This document shows, piece after piece, positions 25,869 to 35,897 of a stretch of DNA of 64,000 nucleotides. The notes below the pieces were generated by a model that was not told the origin of the DNA, made no database searches, and was given only the letters and a program-made list of their open reading frames with translations. Both the position numbers and the translations under genes were made by a program. This DNA comes from HXMU1420-13 sp034669965 (GTDB lineage Bacteria > Bacteroidota > Rhodothermia > Balneolales > Balneolaceae), in assembly GCA_034669965.1 (NCBI GenBank), contig JAXMOK010000002.1, positions 469,212 through 533,211 on the forward strand. Reading direction: 5' to 3'. The first letter of the stretch is position 1. Each line of letters opens with the position of its first letter.

Positions 25869-27131
25869 TTATAACAACATTGAAAGTGGATTTTCGATCA
25901 AGTTCCGAACGGTATTCAAGAATTGAGCAGCTTTAGCTCCATCCACAACACGGTGATCACTTGAAAGGGTAACTTTCATGCGCTTACCCGGCACAATTTC
26001 ACCATTTTCAATAACTGGAATGTCGCGAATAGCCCCAACAGCAAGAATACAAGCATTTGGTGGATTGATAATGGCCGTAAACTCTTCGATACCAAACATA
26101 CCTAAGTTACTAATGGTAAAGGTACTTCCTTCCATTTGATCAGGTTGCAGTTTTCGATCACGTGCCAAGCCTGCTAATTCACGAGTTTCAGCAGAAATCT
26201 GAGATAACCCTTTTTTATCGGCGTGATTAATAACCGGAGTCATTAATCCTTCATCGATGGCCACAGCAACGGCAATATTCACATCACCGTGTTGCATAAT
26301 CACATCGTCCATCCACGAACTGTTAATGTCTTGATGACGGGATAATGCTACTGCACACGCTTTCACAACAATATCGTTAAAGCTGATGCGCACATCATTA
26401 GCATCGTTCATAGCTTTTCGGGCTGCGAATGCGGCCTTCATATCGATGTCGATGGTTTCATAGAAATGAGGATTCGTAAACTTGCTCTCAGATAATCTAC
26501 GAGCAATAACTTTTCTCATTTGTGAGATTTTAACCTCTTTGCTTTCCAAGCTATCGAATGTTTGTTTCGCAGCTGGCTTGCTATCACTTGATGAAGATGC
26601 AGCAGGTTTGGTGAGTCCACCACTAGGTGAGTACGACTCAACATCTTTTTTGATGATTCGCCCATCAGGCCCTGAACCATTTACATCACTTAAATTGATG
26701 CCTTTATCTTCGGCTATTTTCTTTGCTAATGGTGATGCTTTTACGCGACCATCATCACTATCAGAAGATGAATCAGAAGTACTAGCCTCTTCTTTGGCTT
26801 CCGGCTTGTCTTCCGTTTTTTCTTCGGTCGATTCACTACTGTCCGATGAATCAGCATTTGCTGCTCCATCTAAAATATCTGAAATATCTTCGCCTTCATC
26901 TCCAATTACGGCAATCAGGCCACCTAATGGTACCGCATCGCCTTCACCCGGTATGATTTTTAGGATGGTTCCGTCATCAAACACTTCCACATCCATTGTG
27001 GCTTTGTCGGTTTCTACTTCAGCGATGATATCACCGGCCGAAACGGTGTCACCTTCTTGTACATTCCATTTCGCGATAACCCCTTCTTCCATAGTATCGC
27101 TAAGCTTGGGCATTTCAATTTTAATAGCCAT
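25869..27131 (-). CDS. pdhC: Pyruvate dehydrogenase E2, dihydrolipoamide acetyltransferase
   Basis: A 420-residue E2. The N-terminal lipoyl domain (1-80) has EVETDKATMDVEV with the lipoylated Lys at 43. A Ser/Glu/Asp-rich linker follows, then the peripheral subunit-binding domain near 130-168 (VKASPLAKKIAEDKGINLS, GPDGRIIKKDV). The catalytic domain at 190-420 ends with LSSDHRVVDGAKAAQFL holding the active-site His and Asp. A single lipoyl domain is usual for this group. It is the third gene after E1 alpha and E1 beta; the E3 gene is not in the window. Confidence 0.95.
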   Translation of the reverse strand: MAIKIEMPKLSDTMEEGVIAKWNVQEGDTVSAGDIIAEVETDKATMDVEVFDDGTILKIIPGEGDAVPLGGLIAVIGDEGEDISDILDGAANADSSDSSESTEEKTEDKPEAKEEASTSDSSSDSDDGRVKASPLAKKIAEDKGINLSDVNGSGPDGRIIKKDVESYSPSGGLTKPAASSSSDSKPAAKQTFDSLESKEVKISQMRKVIARRLSESKFTNPHFYETIDIDMKAAFAARKAMNDANDVRISFNDIVVKACAVALSRHQDINSSWMDDVIMQHGDVNIAVAVAIDEGLMTPVINHADKKGLSQISAETRELAGLARDRKLQPDQMEGSTFTISNLGMFGIEEFTAIINPPNACILAVGAIRDIPVIENGEIVPGKRMKVTLSSDHRVVDGAKAAQFLNTVRNLIENPLSMLL

Positions 27132-27153
27132 AATGAGTGATATTTAGCTGATT

Positions 27154-28137
27154 TTAAGTTCTGTAGGTAACTTGATTAACGGCATCAATAACCTGTTTCG
27201 GGCTAGGGAACCAGGCATCAAATAGTTTTTTAGAAAACGGTGCGTTCACGTCAGGCAAACAAACTCGTTGTACAGGCGCATCCAAATAATCGAATGCTTC
27301 GCGTTGGATCAAGAACCCAACCTCAGCAGCCAAACCACCGAATGGATGGGCTTCATCAATCAACACACAACGATTCGTCTTTTTGATGGATTCGATAATT
27401 AAAGGAAGATCAAGTGGTTTAACCGTTCTCGGATCGATGATCTCACATTCAATTCCATCTTTGGCTAGCTGATTTGCAGCCTGTACAGCAAGATGATACA
27501 TCTTACCGTGTGCAACTAAGGTCACGTCGGTACCTTTGCGCTTGATTTTCCCTTTTCCAATCGGGATGATGAAATCTTCAGCGTCAGAAACTTCGCCTTT
27601 CATTCCATACATCTGCTCCGATTCCATAAATACAACGGGATTATCATCACGAATGGCTGCTTTCAATAAACCTTTTGCATCACCCGGTTCCGATGGATAA
27701 ATCACCTTTAGACCAGGAAAGTGTGCATACATTGAATCGTAAGCAACCGAGTGAGTAGCGCCTAATTGCCCGGCAGAGGCATTCGGTCCACGGAATACAA
27801 TGGGGCAATCAATCTGGCCACCCGTCATATATTTCACTTTGGTTGCGTGATTAATTATCTGATCGGCCGCTAATACGGCGAAGTTGAAAGTCATAAACTC
27901 AACAATCGGGCGAAGACCGCGCATTGCAGCACCTACTCCCAATCCGGCAAAACCTAGCTCCGAAATCGGAGTATCGATTACACGTTTGAATCCATATTTA
28001 TCAAGGAGTCCTTCGGTTACTTTATAAGCGCCATTATACTCGGCAACTTCTTCTCCCATGATGAAGACACGCTCGTCGCGTCCCATTTCTTCATCGATTG
28101 CATGTTTTAAAGCTTCTCTAAATTGTAATTCTGCCAT
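27154..28137 (-). CDS. pdhB: Pyruvate dehydrogenase E1 component, beta subunit
   Basis: A 327-residue protein with the transketolase pyrimidine-binding and C-terminal domains typical of E1 beta: MAELQFREALKHAIDEEM, MGEEVAEYNGAYKVTEGL, DTPISELGFAGLGVGAAM and FRGPNASAGQLGATHS, then IDPRTVKPLD near 240. With the alpha subunit it decarboxylates pyruvate using thiamine diphosphate. It is 12 bases after pdhA and 22 before the E2 gene. Confidence 0.95.
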   Translation of the reverse strand: MAELQFREALKHAIDEEMGRDERVFIMGEEVAEYNGAYKVTEGLLDKYGFKRVIDTPISELGFAGLGVGAAMRGLRPIVEFMTFNFAVLAADQIINHATKVKYMTGGQIDCPIVFRGPNASAGQLGATHSVAYDSMYAHFPGLKVIYPSEPGDAKGLLKAAIRDDNPVVFMESEQMYGMKGEVSDAEDFIIPIGKGKIKRKGTDVTLVAHGKMYHLAVQAANQLAKDGIECEIIDPRTVKPLDLPLIIESIKKTNRCVLIDEAHPFGGLAAEVGFLIQREAFDYLDAPVQRVCLPDVNAPFSKKLFDAWFPSPKQVIDAVNQVTYRT

Positions 28138-28149
28138 GAAATTATGTGA

Positions 28150-29250
28150 TTAAACGTGGAAGTAAGGATCGTCTTCAGCAAACATATCTTCGTAGAGCTC
28201 TTTCTCTTCAGGGAAAGGTGACTCATCCGCGAATTCAACCGCGTCCAATACTTCTTGTTCTACCTTGTCTTCGATTTCTTTTAATTGATCTTCATTAGTA
28301 AGCTCGTTATCCAGCATATAGGTCTTCAAACGCTGGATAGGATCGATAGTCTGAAATTCTTCGAGCTCTTCTTTAGTTCGATACTTCTGTGGATCCGACA
28401 TAGAATGCCCACGGTAACGGTAAGTTCTGATCTCCACAAACCATGGCTCAGAGTTTTCGCGCACATCGTCCGCAATTTCTTTCATTTTCTCATACACCGA
28501 GAATACATCCATACCGTTGATTACCGCACTTTTCATATCGTAGCCTTTTGCTCGGTCTACAATTTGTGCTACAGTGTGGCGTGCAGCAGCCGTACCCATC
28601 GAATAACCGTTGTTCTCAACAACAAATACAGCCGGTAGCTTCCAAAGCTGAGCCAGGTTTAACGTTTCGTGCAATGCTCCTTGATCTACGGCTCCATCCC
28701 CGAAAAAACAGGTAGATATATTGCCGTTTGCATTGTACTTATTGGCGAAAGCAAAACCTGCGTTAATTGGGATATGACCGCCTACGATACCGTAACCACC
28801 CCAGAATTTTTGCTTTGCATTAGCAAAGTGCATGCTACCACCTTTTCCTCTTGAACTTCCGGTTGCTTTACCAAAAAGCTCGGCCATGCCTTCTTTGGCA
28901 GAAATACCGCGGCAAAGTCCCCAACCGTGATCGCGATAAGCCGTAATGATATCGTCGTCGCCATCAAGGGCAAAGGTGGTCCCGGTTGAGATTGCTTCCT
29001 GCCCAATATAAAGGTGCAAGAAACCTCCGAATTTCCCTTTTTGGTATTGTTGCATCGAGCGTTCCTCGAAACGACGTTGCAGATACATCTGCTCGTACAT
29101 CGCTAACAGTTGCTCTTTGCTTAAACCTAAATCTTTGTGCGTTTTATCTGTTGCAGCGGGGAGATCAACCCCTTTTTGAACTGCTCCTTCGTTAACATCA
29201 CCGATGCCGGTAGGTGCAAATCTGATTTCTTCCTTTTTCTTTTTTGCCAT
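28150..29250 (-). CDS. pdhA: Pyruvate dehydrogenase E1 component, alpha subunit
   Basis: A 366-residue thiamine-diphosphate enzyme. The ThDP motif begins at GDGAVDQGALHETLNLA and ends at FVVENNGYSMGT; the RYRGHSMSDPQKYRT loop is typical of E1 alpha. A Lys-rich start (MAKKKKEEIRF) and an N-terminal extension of about 40 residues precede the domain. First gene of the pdhABC set, 88 bases downstream of alaS on the same strand. Confidence 0.95.
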   Translation of the reverse strand: MAKKKKEEIRFAPTGIGDVNEGAVQKGVDLPAATDKTHKDLGLSKEQLLAMYEQMYLQRRFEERSMQQYQKGKFGGFLHLYIGQEAISTGTTFALDGDDDIITAYRDHGWGLCRGISAKEGMAELFGKATGSSRGKGGSMHFANAKQKFWGGYGIVGGHIPINAGFAFANKYNANGNISTCFFGDGAVDQGALHETLNLAQLWKLPAVFVVENNGYSMGTAAARHTVAQIVDRAKGYDMKSAVINGMDVFSVYEKMKEIADDVRENSEPWFVEIRTYRYRGHSMSDPQKYRTKEELEEFQTIDPIQRLKTYMLDNELTNEDQLKEIEDKVEQEVLDAVEFADESPFPEEKELYEDMFAEDDPYFHV

Positions 29251-29338
29251 AAATATGTTTTTGAAAACTCATACCCAAAACGGGCTGAGAATATATCAAT
29301 TTTTTATCAGAATTCGTGATTGGGTTTGGTAAAGGTCG

Positions 29339-32002
29339 TCAAATCGACTCCTTAATAATTTCTTTAACACTTGATAAAGCTTCAGATAGCCTTTCCGGGT
29401 TTTTTCCACCTGCTGTTGCAAGGTTAGGCTGTCCACCTCCACCTCCACCAACTAATCGACCTAATTTACCAACTAAAGCGCCGGCTTTCAGGTTTTTCCC
29501 CGATATTAAATTGTCGGATACAGCTACCATCAAAAATACTTTACCGTTTTCTTCATCTTTAGAACCAAGCACAATTACCCGGTCATCGTTCGCTTTTTGT
29601 AGAGCATCGTACCCTAATTGCTTTAACGTAGCTACATCTGCGCCGGGTATTTCCCCTTTTGAGATGTGAACGTCTTCCACACTTTCGGTTTTGGCTAAAA
29701 TATCATCAAGTAAAGCGCCTGAGTTTTCCATCTGCACTTTTTCGAGTTCTTTTTCGAGCGTCTTTTTCTCGTCCATCAATTTTTTGATGTTCGCTACCGG
29801 ATCGTTTGTTTGACCGAATAGCGATTTTACTTCTTTAACGACCTCTTTTTCTTCTCGAAGTATTTTATCAGCTGCGCGACCACATACTGCTTCAATTCTA
29901 CGAATCCCTGCTGCTACCGAGCTTTCATGTAGGAATCGGAAGTACCCTATTTCTCCGGTTGCACCAACGTGAGTTCCCCCACATAATTCAACCGAATACT
30001 CTTCATCAAACGATATTACTCGTACAAAATCACCATATTTCTCCCCAAAGAGCATCATCGCTCCTTTTTCTTTGGCTTCTTCGATGGGCACATTACGTTC
30101 TTCCATCAAGGGGATGTTCTCTTGAATCTTCGCATTCACTTCCGCTTCAACCTTATCAAGTTCTTCACGTGTCATAGCCTCGAAGTGCGAGAAATCGAAC
30201 CGAAGGTGATAATCGTTCACCAAAGAACCTTTCTGAGCTACATGATCGCCTAATACATTACGCAAAGCGGCGTGAGCTAAATGCGTTGCCGAGTGATGCT
30301 TTTGAATTTCAAATCGCTTTTTAAGGTCGATGGAGGCTGTCCACGTGCCGGCTAAATTTCCCGGAAGTTCTTCGGTATAATGGATATAGTTTCCATTTCC
30401 TTTTTGAACATCGGTTACATGGATATAGTCGGCGCCGTTTGTAAGCATACCTGTATCAGCAACCTGTCCACCACTTTCTGCATAAAAAGGAGTGTTGTTG
30501 AGCGTAAATGCGTAGCGATCGCCTTCTTTTCGATAAGCAGTGATGAGTGCATCGGTCTCAAATTCATCATAACCAACAAATTCGAAATTTTCAGAATCGA
30601 TTAATACGTTCCATTCGTTGATCTTGCTCTGATCCACAGAAAACTTACCGGCAGCCCGTGCTCGATCTTTTTGCTCTTGCATGCGTTTATTAAACCCCAC
30701 CTCATCCACAGAAACGTCATTTTCGCGTGCCATCAATTGTGTTAAATCGATAGGAAAACCATACGTATCGTGCAATTTAAAGGCATCCGCACCAGAGAGT
30801 TCTTTGCTGTTGGCAATCATTTCATTAAAAATACCAATGCCTTGCCCTAGGGTTTTCAAAAAGCTACGTTCTTCGGCATGAATTACATTGGTGATATACT
30901 CCTGCTGGGCTACAATTTCGGGGAACACATCGCTAAACTGAGTTGCGAGTACATCTACTAGTTTATACATGAATGGCTCTTTGAAGCCTAGTTTATCCCA
31001 TCCATAACGAATGGCACGACGTTGAATTCGACGAATCACGTAGCCACGACCATCATTACCCGGTGAAGCGCCATCTGCAATAGAAAAGGCTACCGCACGT
31101 ATATGATCCGATATTACGCGCATGGCAATATCTTTCTCTTCATCTTTGCCGTAAGGAATGCCTGCAAGATCAGAAATACGATTTAGGAGTGGAGTGAAAA
31201 CATCCGAGTCGTAGTTCGACATTTTGCCCTGCAATACAGCACACACTCGCTCGAAGCCCATGCCGGTATCCACATGTTTTGCGGGAAGTGAATCTAAACT
31301 TCCATCGGGTTGACGGTTGAACTGAATGAATACTAAGTTCCAAATTTCAATCACTCTTGGATCGTCCATATTTACCAGGCTCGCCCCATCCACTTCCTTA
31401 CGGTCTGCATCCGGCCGTAAATCGATGTGCAGTTCCGAGCAAGGTCCACATGGACCTGTATCCCCCATTTCCCAGAAATTATCTTTTTTATCAAACTTTA
31501 GAATGTGATCATGGGCAATACTGGTTTCCGATTTCCAGAGATTGATAGCTTCGTCATCTACCGGTAAGCCATCTGCTTCGTCACCGGCGAAAACGGTAGC
31601 GTAAATACGGCTTGGATCCATACCCCAAACATCTACCAATAATTCCCACGCCCAACCAATGGCTTCCTTCTTGAAATAATCGCCGAACGACCAGTTCCCT
31701 AACATCTCAAATAACGTATGATGATAGGTGTCGTGACCAACCTCTTCCAAATCGTTGTGTTTGCCGCTCACTCTAATGCATTTTTGGGTATCAGCGGCGC
31801 GGTTCCAATTCTTCCCATCGTGATTGAGTTGCTTCTGCTCACCTAAAAAAATGGGTTTAAATTGATTCATCCCAGCATTTGTAAATAAAAGCGTAGGATC
31901 GTCTTTTGGCACAACAGGTGCACTTTTTACAATAGCATGCTTTTTATCTGCAAAAAATTGCAGAAATTCTTTTCTGATTTGAGAAGAAGTCTTTACCGAC
32001 AT
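29339..32002 (-). CDS. alaS: Alanine-tRNA ligase
   Basis: An 887-residue class II synthetase from the ATG at 32002 (an upstream TTG at 32026 is less likely since MSVKTSSQIRKEFLQFF is the usual start). The catalytic core contains LLFTNAGMNQFKPIFLG and GNWSFGDYFKKEAI. The editing domain has HSATHLAHAALRNVLG and ELCGGTHVGATGEIG with zinc ligands. The C-Ala domain ends in a Gly-rich VGGGGGGQPNLATAGG typical of AlaS. Complete and of normal length. Confidence 0.97.
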   Translation of the reverse strand: MSVKTSSQIRKEFLQFFADKKHAIVKSAPVVPKDDPTLLFTNAGMNQFKPIFLGEQKQLNHDGKNWNRAADTQKCIRVSGKHNDLEEVGHDTYHHTLFEMLGNWSFGDYFKKEAIGWAWELLVDVWGMDPSRIYATVFAGDEADGLPVDDEAINLWKSETSIAHDHILKFDKKDNFWEMGDTGPCGPCSELHIDLRPDADRKEVDGASLVNMDDPRVIEIWNLVFIQFNRQPDGSLDSLPAKHVDTGMGFERVCAVLQGKMSNYDSDVFTPLLNRISDLAGIPYGKDEEKDIAMRVISDHIRAVAFSIADGASPGNDGRGYVIRRIQRRAIRYGWDKLGFKEPFMYKLVDVLATQFSDVFPEIVAQQEYITNVIHAEERSFLKTLGQGIGIFNEMIANSKELSGADAFKLHDTYGFPIDLTQLMARENDVSVDEVGFNKRMQEQKDRARAAGKFSVDQSKINEWNVLIDSENFEFVGYDEFETDALITAYRKEGDRYAFTLNNTPFYAESGGQVADTGMLTNGADYIHVTDVQKGNGNYIHYTEELPGNLAGTWTASIDLKKRFEIQKHHSATHLAHAALRNVLGDHVAQKGSLVNDYHLRFDFSHFEAMTREELDKVEAEVNAKIQENIPLMEERNVPIEEAKEKGAMMLFGEKYGDFVRVISFDEEYSVELCGGTHVGATGEIGYFRFLHESSVAAGIRRIEAVCGRAADKILREEKEVVKEVKSLFGQTNDPVANIKKLMDEKKTLEKELEKVQMENSGALLDDILAKTESVEDVHISKGEIPGADVATLKQLGYDALQKANDDRVIVLGSKDEENGKVFLMVAVSDNLISGKNLKAGALVGKLGRLVGGGGGGQPNLATAGGKNPERLSEALSSVKEIIKESI

Positions 32003-32090
32003 TTTTTCTTTGTGATATAGGATCAAAATTAAGGTTGGGAAGATAGAAAAAATCCGCCTCTAACTCATCAACTAAACCCGGTAAACAGGG

Positions 32091-32666
32091 ATGAAAACAT
32101 TATTAAACAATTTCTTTCGTGGCATGCTAATCGTATTCCCCGTTGGTGTTACCATTTATCTGGTTGCCATTACCATCGACTGGCTAAATTCGATTTTCTC
32201 AGATCTACTTTTAGGATGGATAAATGTGGAGATTCCCGGATTGGGAATCATTACCGGCTTTTTGTTTATCGCACTCATTGGGTATGTGTTCAATCGTGCT
32301 TTTACGAAACCAATTGTACACATTTTTGAGCGATTGATCACCAAAATGCCTTTGGTGAGCATGATTTACACCTCACTAAAAGACTTAACCGAAGCATTTG
32401 TTGGGGAACGAAAGAAATTCAATCAACCTGCGAAAGTAACCTTTGGTGATACCGGTGTGATCCGATTCGGATTTATTACACAAGATTCGCTCGAACAATA
32501 TGATTTGGCTGACGAAGTCGCCGTTTATTGCCCTCATTCCTATAACTTCTCTGGTAATTTATATGTGGTACCCAAAGAATGTGTAACTCCCATTAAAATG
32601 GATTCGACTGATTTTATGCGCTTTATCGTATCCGGTGGCGTAACAGGTGGAATAAAAAAGATCTAG
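32091..32666 (+). CDS. DUF502 family inner-membrane protein
   Basis: A 191-residue protein with two N-terminal membrane helices (about 10-31 and 48-67) and a soluble C-terminal part including FGDTGVIRFGFITQ and YCPHSYNFSGNLYVVPKE. This is the DUF502 pattern, a widespread family of unknown function. It is divergent from alaS and its stop codon overlaps that of the convergent ferredoxin reductase gene in a shared CTAG. Confidence 0.85.
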   Translation: MKTLLNNFFRGMLIVFPVGVTIYLVAITIDWLNSIFSDLLLGWINVEIPGLGIITGFLFIALIGYVFNRAFTKPIVHIFERLITKMPLVSMIYTSLKDLTEAFVGERKKFNQPAKVTFGDTGVIRFGFITQDSLEQYDLADEVAVYCPHSYNFSGNLYVVPKECVTPIKMDSTDFMRFIVSGGVTGGIKKI

Positions 32667-33586
32667 TACACTTCTTCGAAAGTTCGTACCGATGGCTTGA
32701 TCATCTTTTTTGCTTCTTCCCAAGTCCATGTAACTGGATCACGATCAGCAAGATCACCTTTTAAGGTGAGGTAGCTGAAGAAGCCATGCTTTGCCAGATT
32801 TTGATAAATGCCGGTTTCCATGCCTTTCATCCCGCATAGGTAAATCAGGGTATTCTCTGCTCCTAGAATGGGTGAAAGTGTATCCGCATGATCGTCGATG
32901 GAGGTTTGCACATAGTATTTCGATCCATCCGGTCGGCGATCTTCTCGTGAGATCATTTTGATATAATGGAAATTATCGTGCTTGGCTTCCATTTCGTTCA
33001 AGTATTTCGGATAGATTACATCCGTGCGATATGGACATCCAAATATCAAAGCAACCTGGTTCGTAATCCCTTGCTCGAACAGTTCCATAATCATTCCTCG
33101 AAAAGGAGCTATCCCGGTTCCGGTTGCAAAAAACACATAGTTGAAATCCTTTGCATTAGTTGGAAGTAAGTAACGGCGTCCACTAGGTCCTGTAACCTTA
33201 ACCTTATCACCTGGTTTTAAATTACATAGGTAATTCGAGCAAACCCCCATGTAAAATGTACCGTCTACTTCATCCATCGCACGTTTCACCGTGGTTGAAA
33301 CTAAGTTCGATTTGCCATTTTCTCCTTTTGATGGCGATGAAACTGAATACAGGCGTAGTTTGTGTGGCTTTCCTCGATGATCTTCACCGGGTGGTAGTAC
33401 CCCAATTGACTGGCCTACTTTAAATTTACCCTCTAAATCAGTTCCCGATACATCAAAAGTTATATGACGTATAATATTAGGGCTGCTTTCAGCTGTACAA
33501 ACGTAGTTTTCTACGATAGTTGCTTCAGCAGGTTTTTTAGGTGAGTATATATTCAGATCAACAGTGGGTAATTCAAATTCAGCCAT
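32663..33586 (-). CDS. Plant-type ferredoxin-NADP reductase
   Basis: A 307-residue flavoprotein. RLYSVSS is the FAD-binding motif; GVCSNYLCNLKPGD, TGPSGRRYLLP and FFATGTGIAPFRGM follow in the order of plant-type FNR. IFGCPYRTD and LIYLCGMKGMETGI form the NADP-binding half. It would transfer electrons between ferredoxin and NADP(H). The N-terminal 25 residues before ENYVCTAESSP are an extension. No ferredoxin gene is adjacent. Confidence 0.9.
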   Translation of the reverse strand: MAEFELPTVDLNIYSPKKPAEATIVENYVCTAESSPNIIRHITFDVSGTDLEGKFKVGQSIGVLPPGEDHRGKPHKLRLYSVSSPSKGENGKSNLVSTTVKRAMDEVDGTFYMGVCSNYLCNLKPGDKVKVTGPSGRRYLLPTNAKDFNYVFFATGTGIAPFRGMIMELFEQGITNQVALIFGCPYRTDVIYPKYLNEMEAKHDNFHYIKMISREDRRPDGSKYYVQTSIDDHADTLSPILGAENTLIYLCGMKGMETGIYQNLAKHGFFSYLTLKGDLADRDPVTWTWEEAKKMIKPSVRTFEEVY

Positions 33587-33691
33587 TAGCTCGATTTACT
33601 TGAAGGTTTAGAAGCCTGAAAGTAGTAAATGGAAGCTATAATCGGAATGTGAATAATGCATGAACCCCCATTTTTTAATGGAAGGGCTTTT

Positions 33692-34378
33692 CTATTGATT
33701 GCTTATTGCGTATCGAATTAACTCGTCAACTGTGAGGCGTTCGCCTCGTTCTGCATTTAAACGCTCGGCCATATTATGAGAAACACCTACACTGCGCATA
33801 CCAATGAGTTTTTCAACAGGCATTTCTTCTAATGTATAGCCCAAATCCAACATATTAGACGTGAAGAATGCAGTAACTTCATTTCTTCTTGTTTCGGCTA
33901 GCTGCTCAATGGTTAAGTCGTAGCCAAGTTCTTTCATCATTCTGGCGTAAGTTGCGCTAACATCAGCCCGTTGTAGAATCACTAATTGCTCAAGGCTAGG
34001 TTCGTACCCAACATCTCTGATTTGATTGGTATAGGTTGCAGTAACGCCTTCGCTTCTTAATTCGAGCAGTTCTTCTCTGGATAGCTCACCATAACCCATA
34101 TCTGCCATCCAATTACCCATTCCTACAATAATGTCTTCGCTGGGTTCTGAAATAGCTTGAGCAATATCGTCAATAGGATTGATATCACTTAAAAAATCTC
34201 CAACTCGGTTACCGGTGTAAAATAAAAGAGTGGCAATAAATGCAAACAGAAGAATATAGTTTGCAACCTTATTATTCCCCCCACTTGAAGTGCTGGTGGG
34301 GGTATTTAAAACAGTATCATCGACCTCTTGTTCAAGGTCTTTAAGGTCATTCTTTAAATTTTTGAACTTTGTACTCAT
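33692..34378 (-). CDS. Membrane-anchored protein with four about 31-residue repeats
   Basis: A 228-residue protein from the ATG at 34378. An N-terminal acidic helix, a Ser/Gly stretch and one membrane helix (about 40-60, NYILLFAFIATLLFYTG) precede four tandem repeats of the form LG(Y)..L..E.L..LR..GV(T/S)A.Y. The same repeat type occurs behind membrane peptidases of the M56/BlaR1 group. It sits 63 bases after a response-regulator gene on the same strand. Function not recognised. Confidence 0.7.
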   Translation of the reverse strand: MSTKFKNLKNDLKDLEQEVDDTVLNTPTSTSSGGNNKVANYILLFAFIATLLFYTGNRVGDFLSDINPIDDIAQAISEPSEDIIVGMGNWMADMGYGELSREELLELRSEGVTATYTNQIRDVGYEPSLEQLVILQRADVSATYARMMKELGYDLTIEQLAETRRNEVTAFFTSNMLDLGYTLEEMPVEKLIGMRSVGVSHNMAERLNAERGERLTVDELIRYAISNQ

Positions 34379-34441
34379 AGTATCCCGCAATTATGAAAAA
34401 TCCTTACGGAATAATAAAGAGAAAGATGCAGAAAAGAATTA

Positions 34442-34819
34442 TTAATTCACTAATTCCATCGAACGAGTTAGGTCCGAAATGGTGAATGGTTTTGTAATTA
34501 AATCGATAAAATCGGTTTCGCGAGCACGCTCGTAGTTTACTCGATCAGAGTTTCCTGTTAAATAGATAACAGAAGTACTGATGCTGTCTTTAATAGCAGT
34601 AACCGCTTCAATACCATCCATATCGCCTTTCAAACGAATATCCATTAGTACCAAGTCTGGTACGTGTTCGGTAGCTAAACGAATTGCTTCATCGCCTGAA
34701 GTAGCTTTGCCAACCACTTCATGCCCTAGTTCTTTAACCATATTCTCAATAACTAGAGAAATGATCATATCATCTTCAACTATTAAAACTCGTTTTCTTT
34801 TTCCGTTTAAATCACTCAA
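34442..34819 (-). CDS. Single-domain response regulator (CheY-like)
   Basis: A 125-residue receiver domain: acidic pocket VLIVEDD (Asp 16, 17), phosphoacceptor Asp 60 in LVLMDIRL, Thr in YLTGNS and Lys in LITKPF. There is no output domain. Its kinase and partner are not in the window. It may act with the repeat protein downstream but nothing in the sequence proves it. Confidence 0.9.
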   Translation of the reverse strand: MSDLNGKRKRVLIVEDDMIISLVIENMVKELGHEVVGKATSGDEAIRLATEHVPDLVLMDIRLKGDMDGIEAVTAIKDSISTSVIYLTGNSDRVNYERARETDFIDLITKPFTISDLTRSMELVN

Positions 34820-34941
34820 CGTCTTGTTCCTTTTGTCTTTTGGTGTTGTTTACCGAATGAAAGAGTAAAATTGAAATCTACTGTTACTTATCAGATAATG
34901 CTAATGAAAGCATAATATATCTATAGTTCTCATTATTTATT

Positions 34942-35796
34942 TCAATCTTCGCTAACAATGGCTTTATAATTTAATAAAATGCCATCTACAGCGTCAACAT
35001 ATACATTTATACCTTCGTATTGTTGATCTGTATAGCTTATCGGCACTATCCATGCCTTTCTCAACTCTAGTTGATTATTTTTATTCTTAAAGGGTATGAT
35101 CTCAAAATTATCAGGTTGACCAACCATCTCGTTTGAGATAGACAACATACTATCCTGCTCAGTAATTTCTACTAACGACACCTCCATCCCAATTACCTTT
35201 TCTCGGGCTTCGATGTAGCCTACTTCTAATAGCCCGGGTGCATAAATTTCTTCGAACCAATTTCCCCAAATTCGATTTACTCCTTTAGAATCAACAAATA
35301 CGATTATATCGGTATCGGAAACAGAAATTGATTGATACCGCTGGTTTTGAAAAATAATCTTCCATTCGAGTGGAACACTATTTGTCTCAGGACCTTCGCA
35401 AATTGTACATCCATAGAGTGGCACTAATTCTTTTATTTGTAATGAACTACTGTCTGCCACATTTGTAAACTTGGCATTAAAAACTATGCTTTGTTTGGCT
35501 AAACGAATTAGTTGTTCAGGGTTGGATAATTCAATTTTATCGGGAACTCTATTGGCACACGGATTAATGTTATTTGGAAATAAAATTCTGCTAAACCCGG
35601 TAAATCCAAATTCGTTAAGTGTTGAACATAACGAGCCATTATTATACTGGTGATATTCTCGATTTAAATCATCAAGAGAAAGTAACGGTAAAGGATCGAT
35701 GGTGATGGGATAGTCTGGAATACGAGATGTCTCTATAACATCACATTGAATTAGAGAAATGAATAAAAATAGTGTAAATACAGTTTTTAGTGTCAC
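34942..35796 (-). CDS. Putative lipoprotein of unknown function
   Basis: A 284-residue protein with a hydrophobic N-terminus and Cys at residue 18 (LFISLIQCD), a likely lipobox. The mature part has two cysteine-containing patches (NNGSLCSTLN, YGCTICEGPET). The C-terminus includes WIVPISYTDQQYEGINVYVDAVDGILLNYK, which resembles PepSY-like strands, but I do not recognise a family. Confidence 0.6.
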   Translation of the reverse strand: MTLKTVFTLFLFISLIQCDVIETSRIPDYPITIDPLPLLSLDDLNREYHQYNNGSLCSTLNEFGFTGFSRILFPNNINPCANRVPDKIELSNPEQLIRLAKQSIVFNAKFTNVADSSSLQIKELVPLYGCTICEGPETNSVPLEWKIIFQNQRYQSISVSDTDIIVFVDSKGVNRIWGNWFEEIYAPGLLEVGYIEAREKVIGMEVSLVEITEQDSMLSISNEMVGQPDNFEIIPFKNKNNQLELRKAWIVPISYTDQQYEGINVYVDAVDGILLNYKAIVSED

Positions 35797-35897
35797 AAAA
35801 AATCAATCAAGGCCGTTGATGAAATATATGGATCTGTGCCACAAACAATCATTTAAACTTATCTAATTCTAGTAGTGTTTAAATAGAAAATTGAACT

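Noticed and set aside
26482..27147. 221-residue ORF on the plus strand
   Set aside because: It is antisense to the E2 gene, Ser/Pro-rich from the acidic linker of that gene, and has no recognisable domain.
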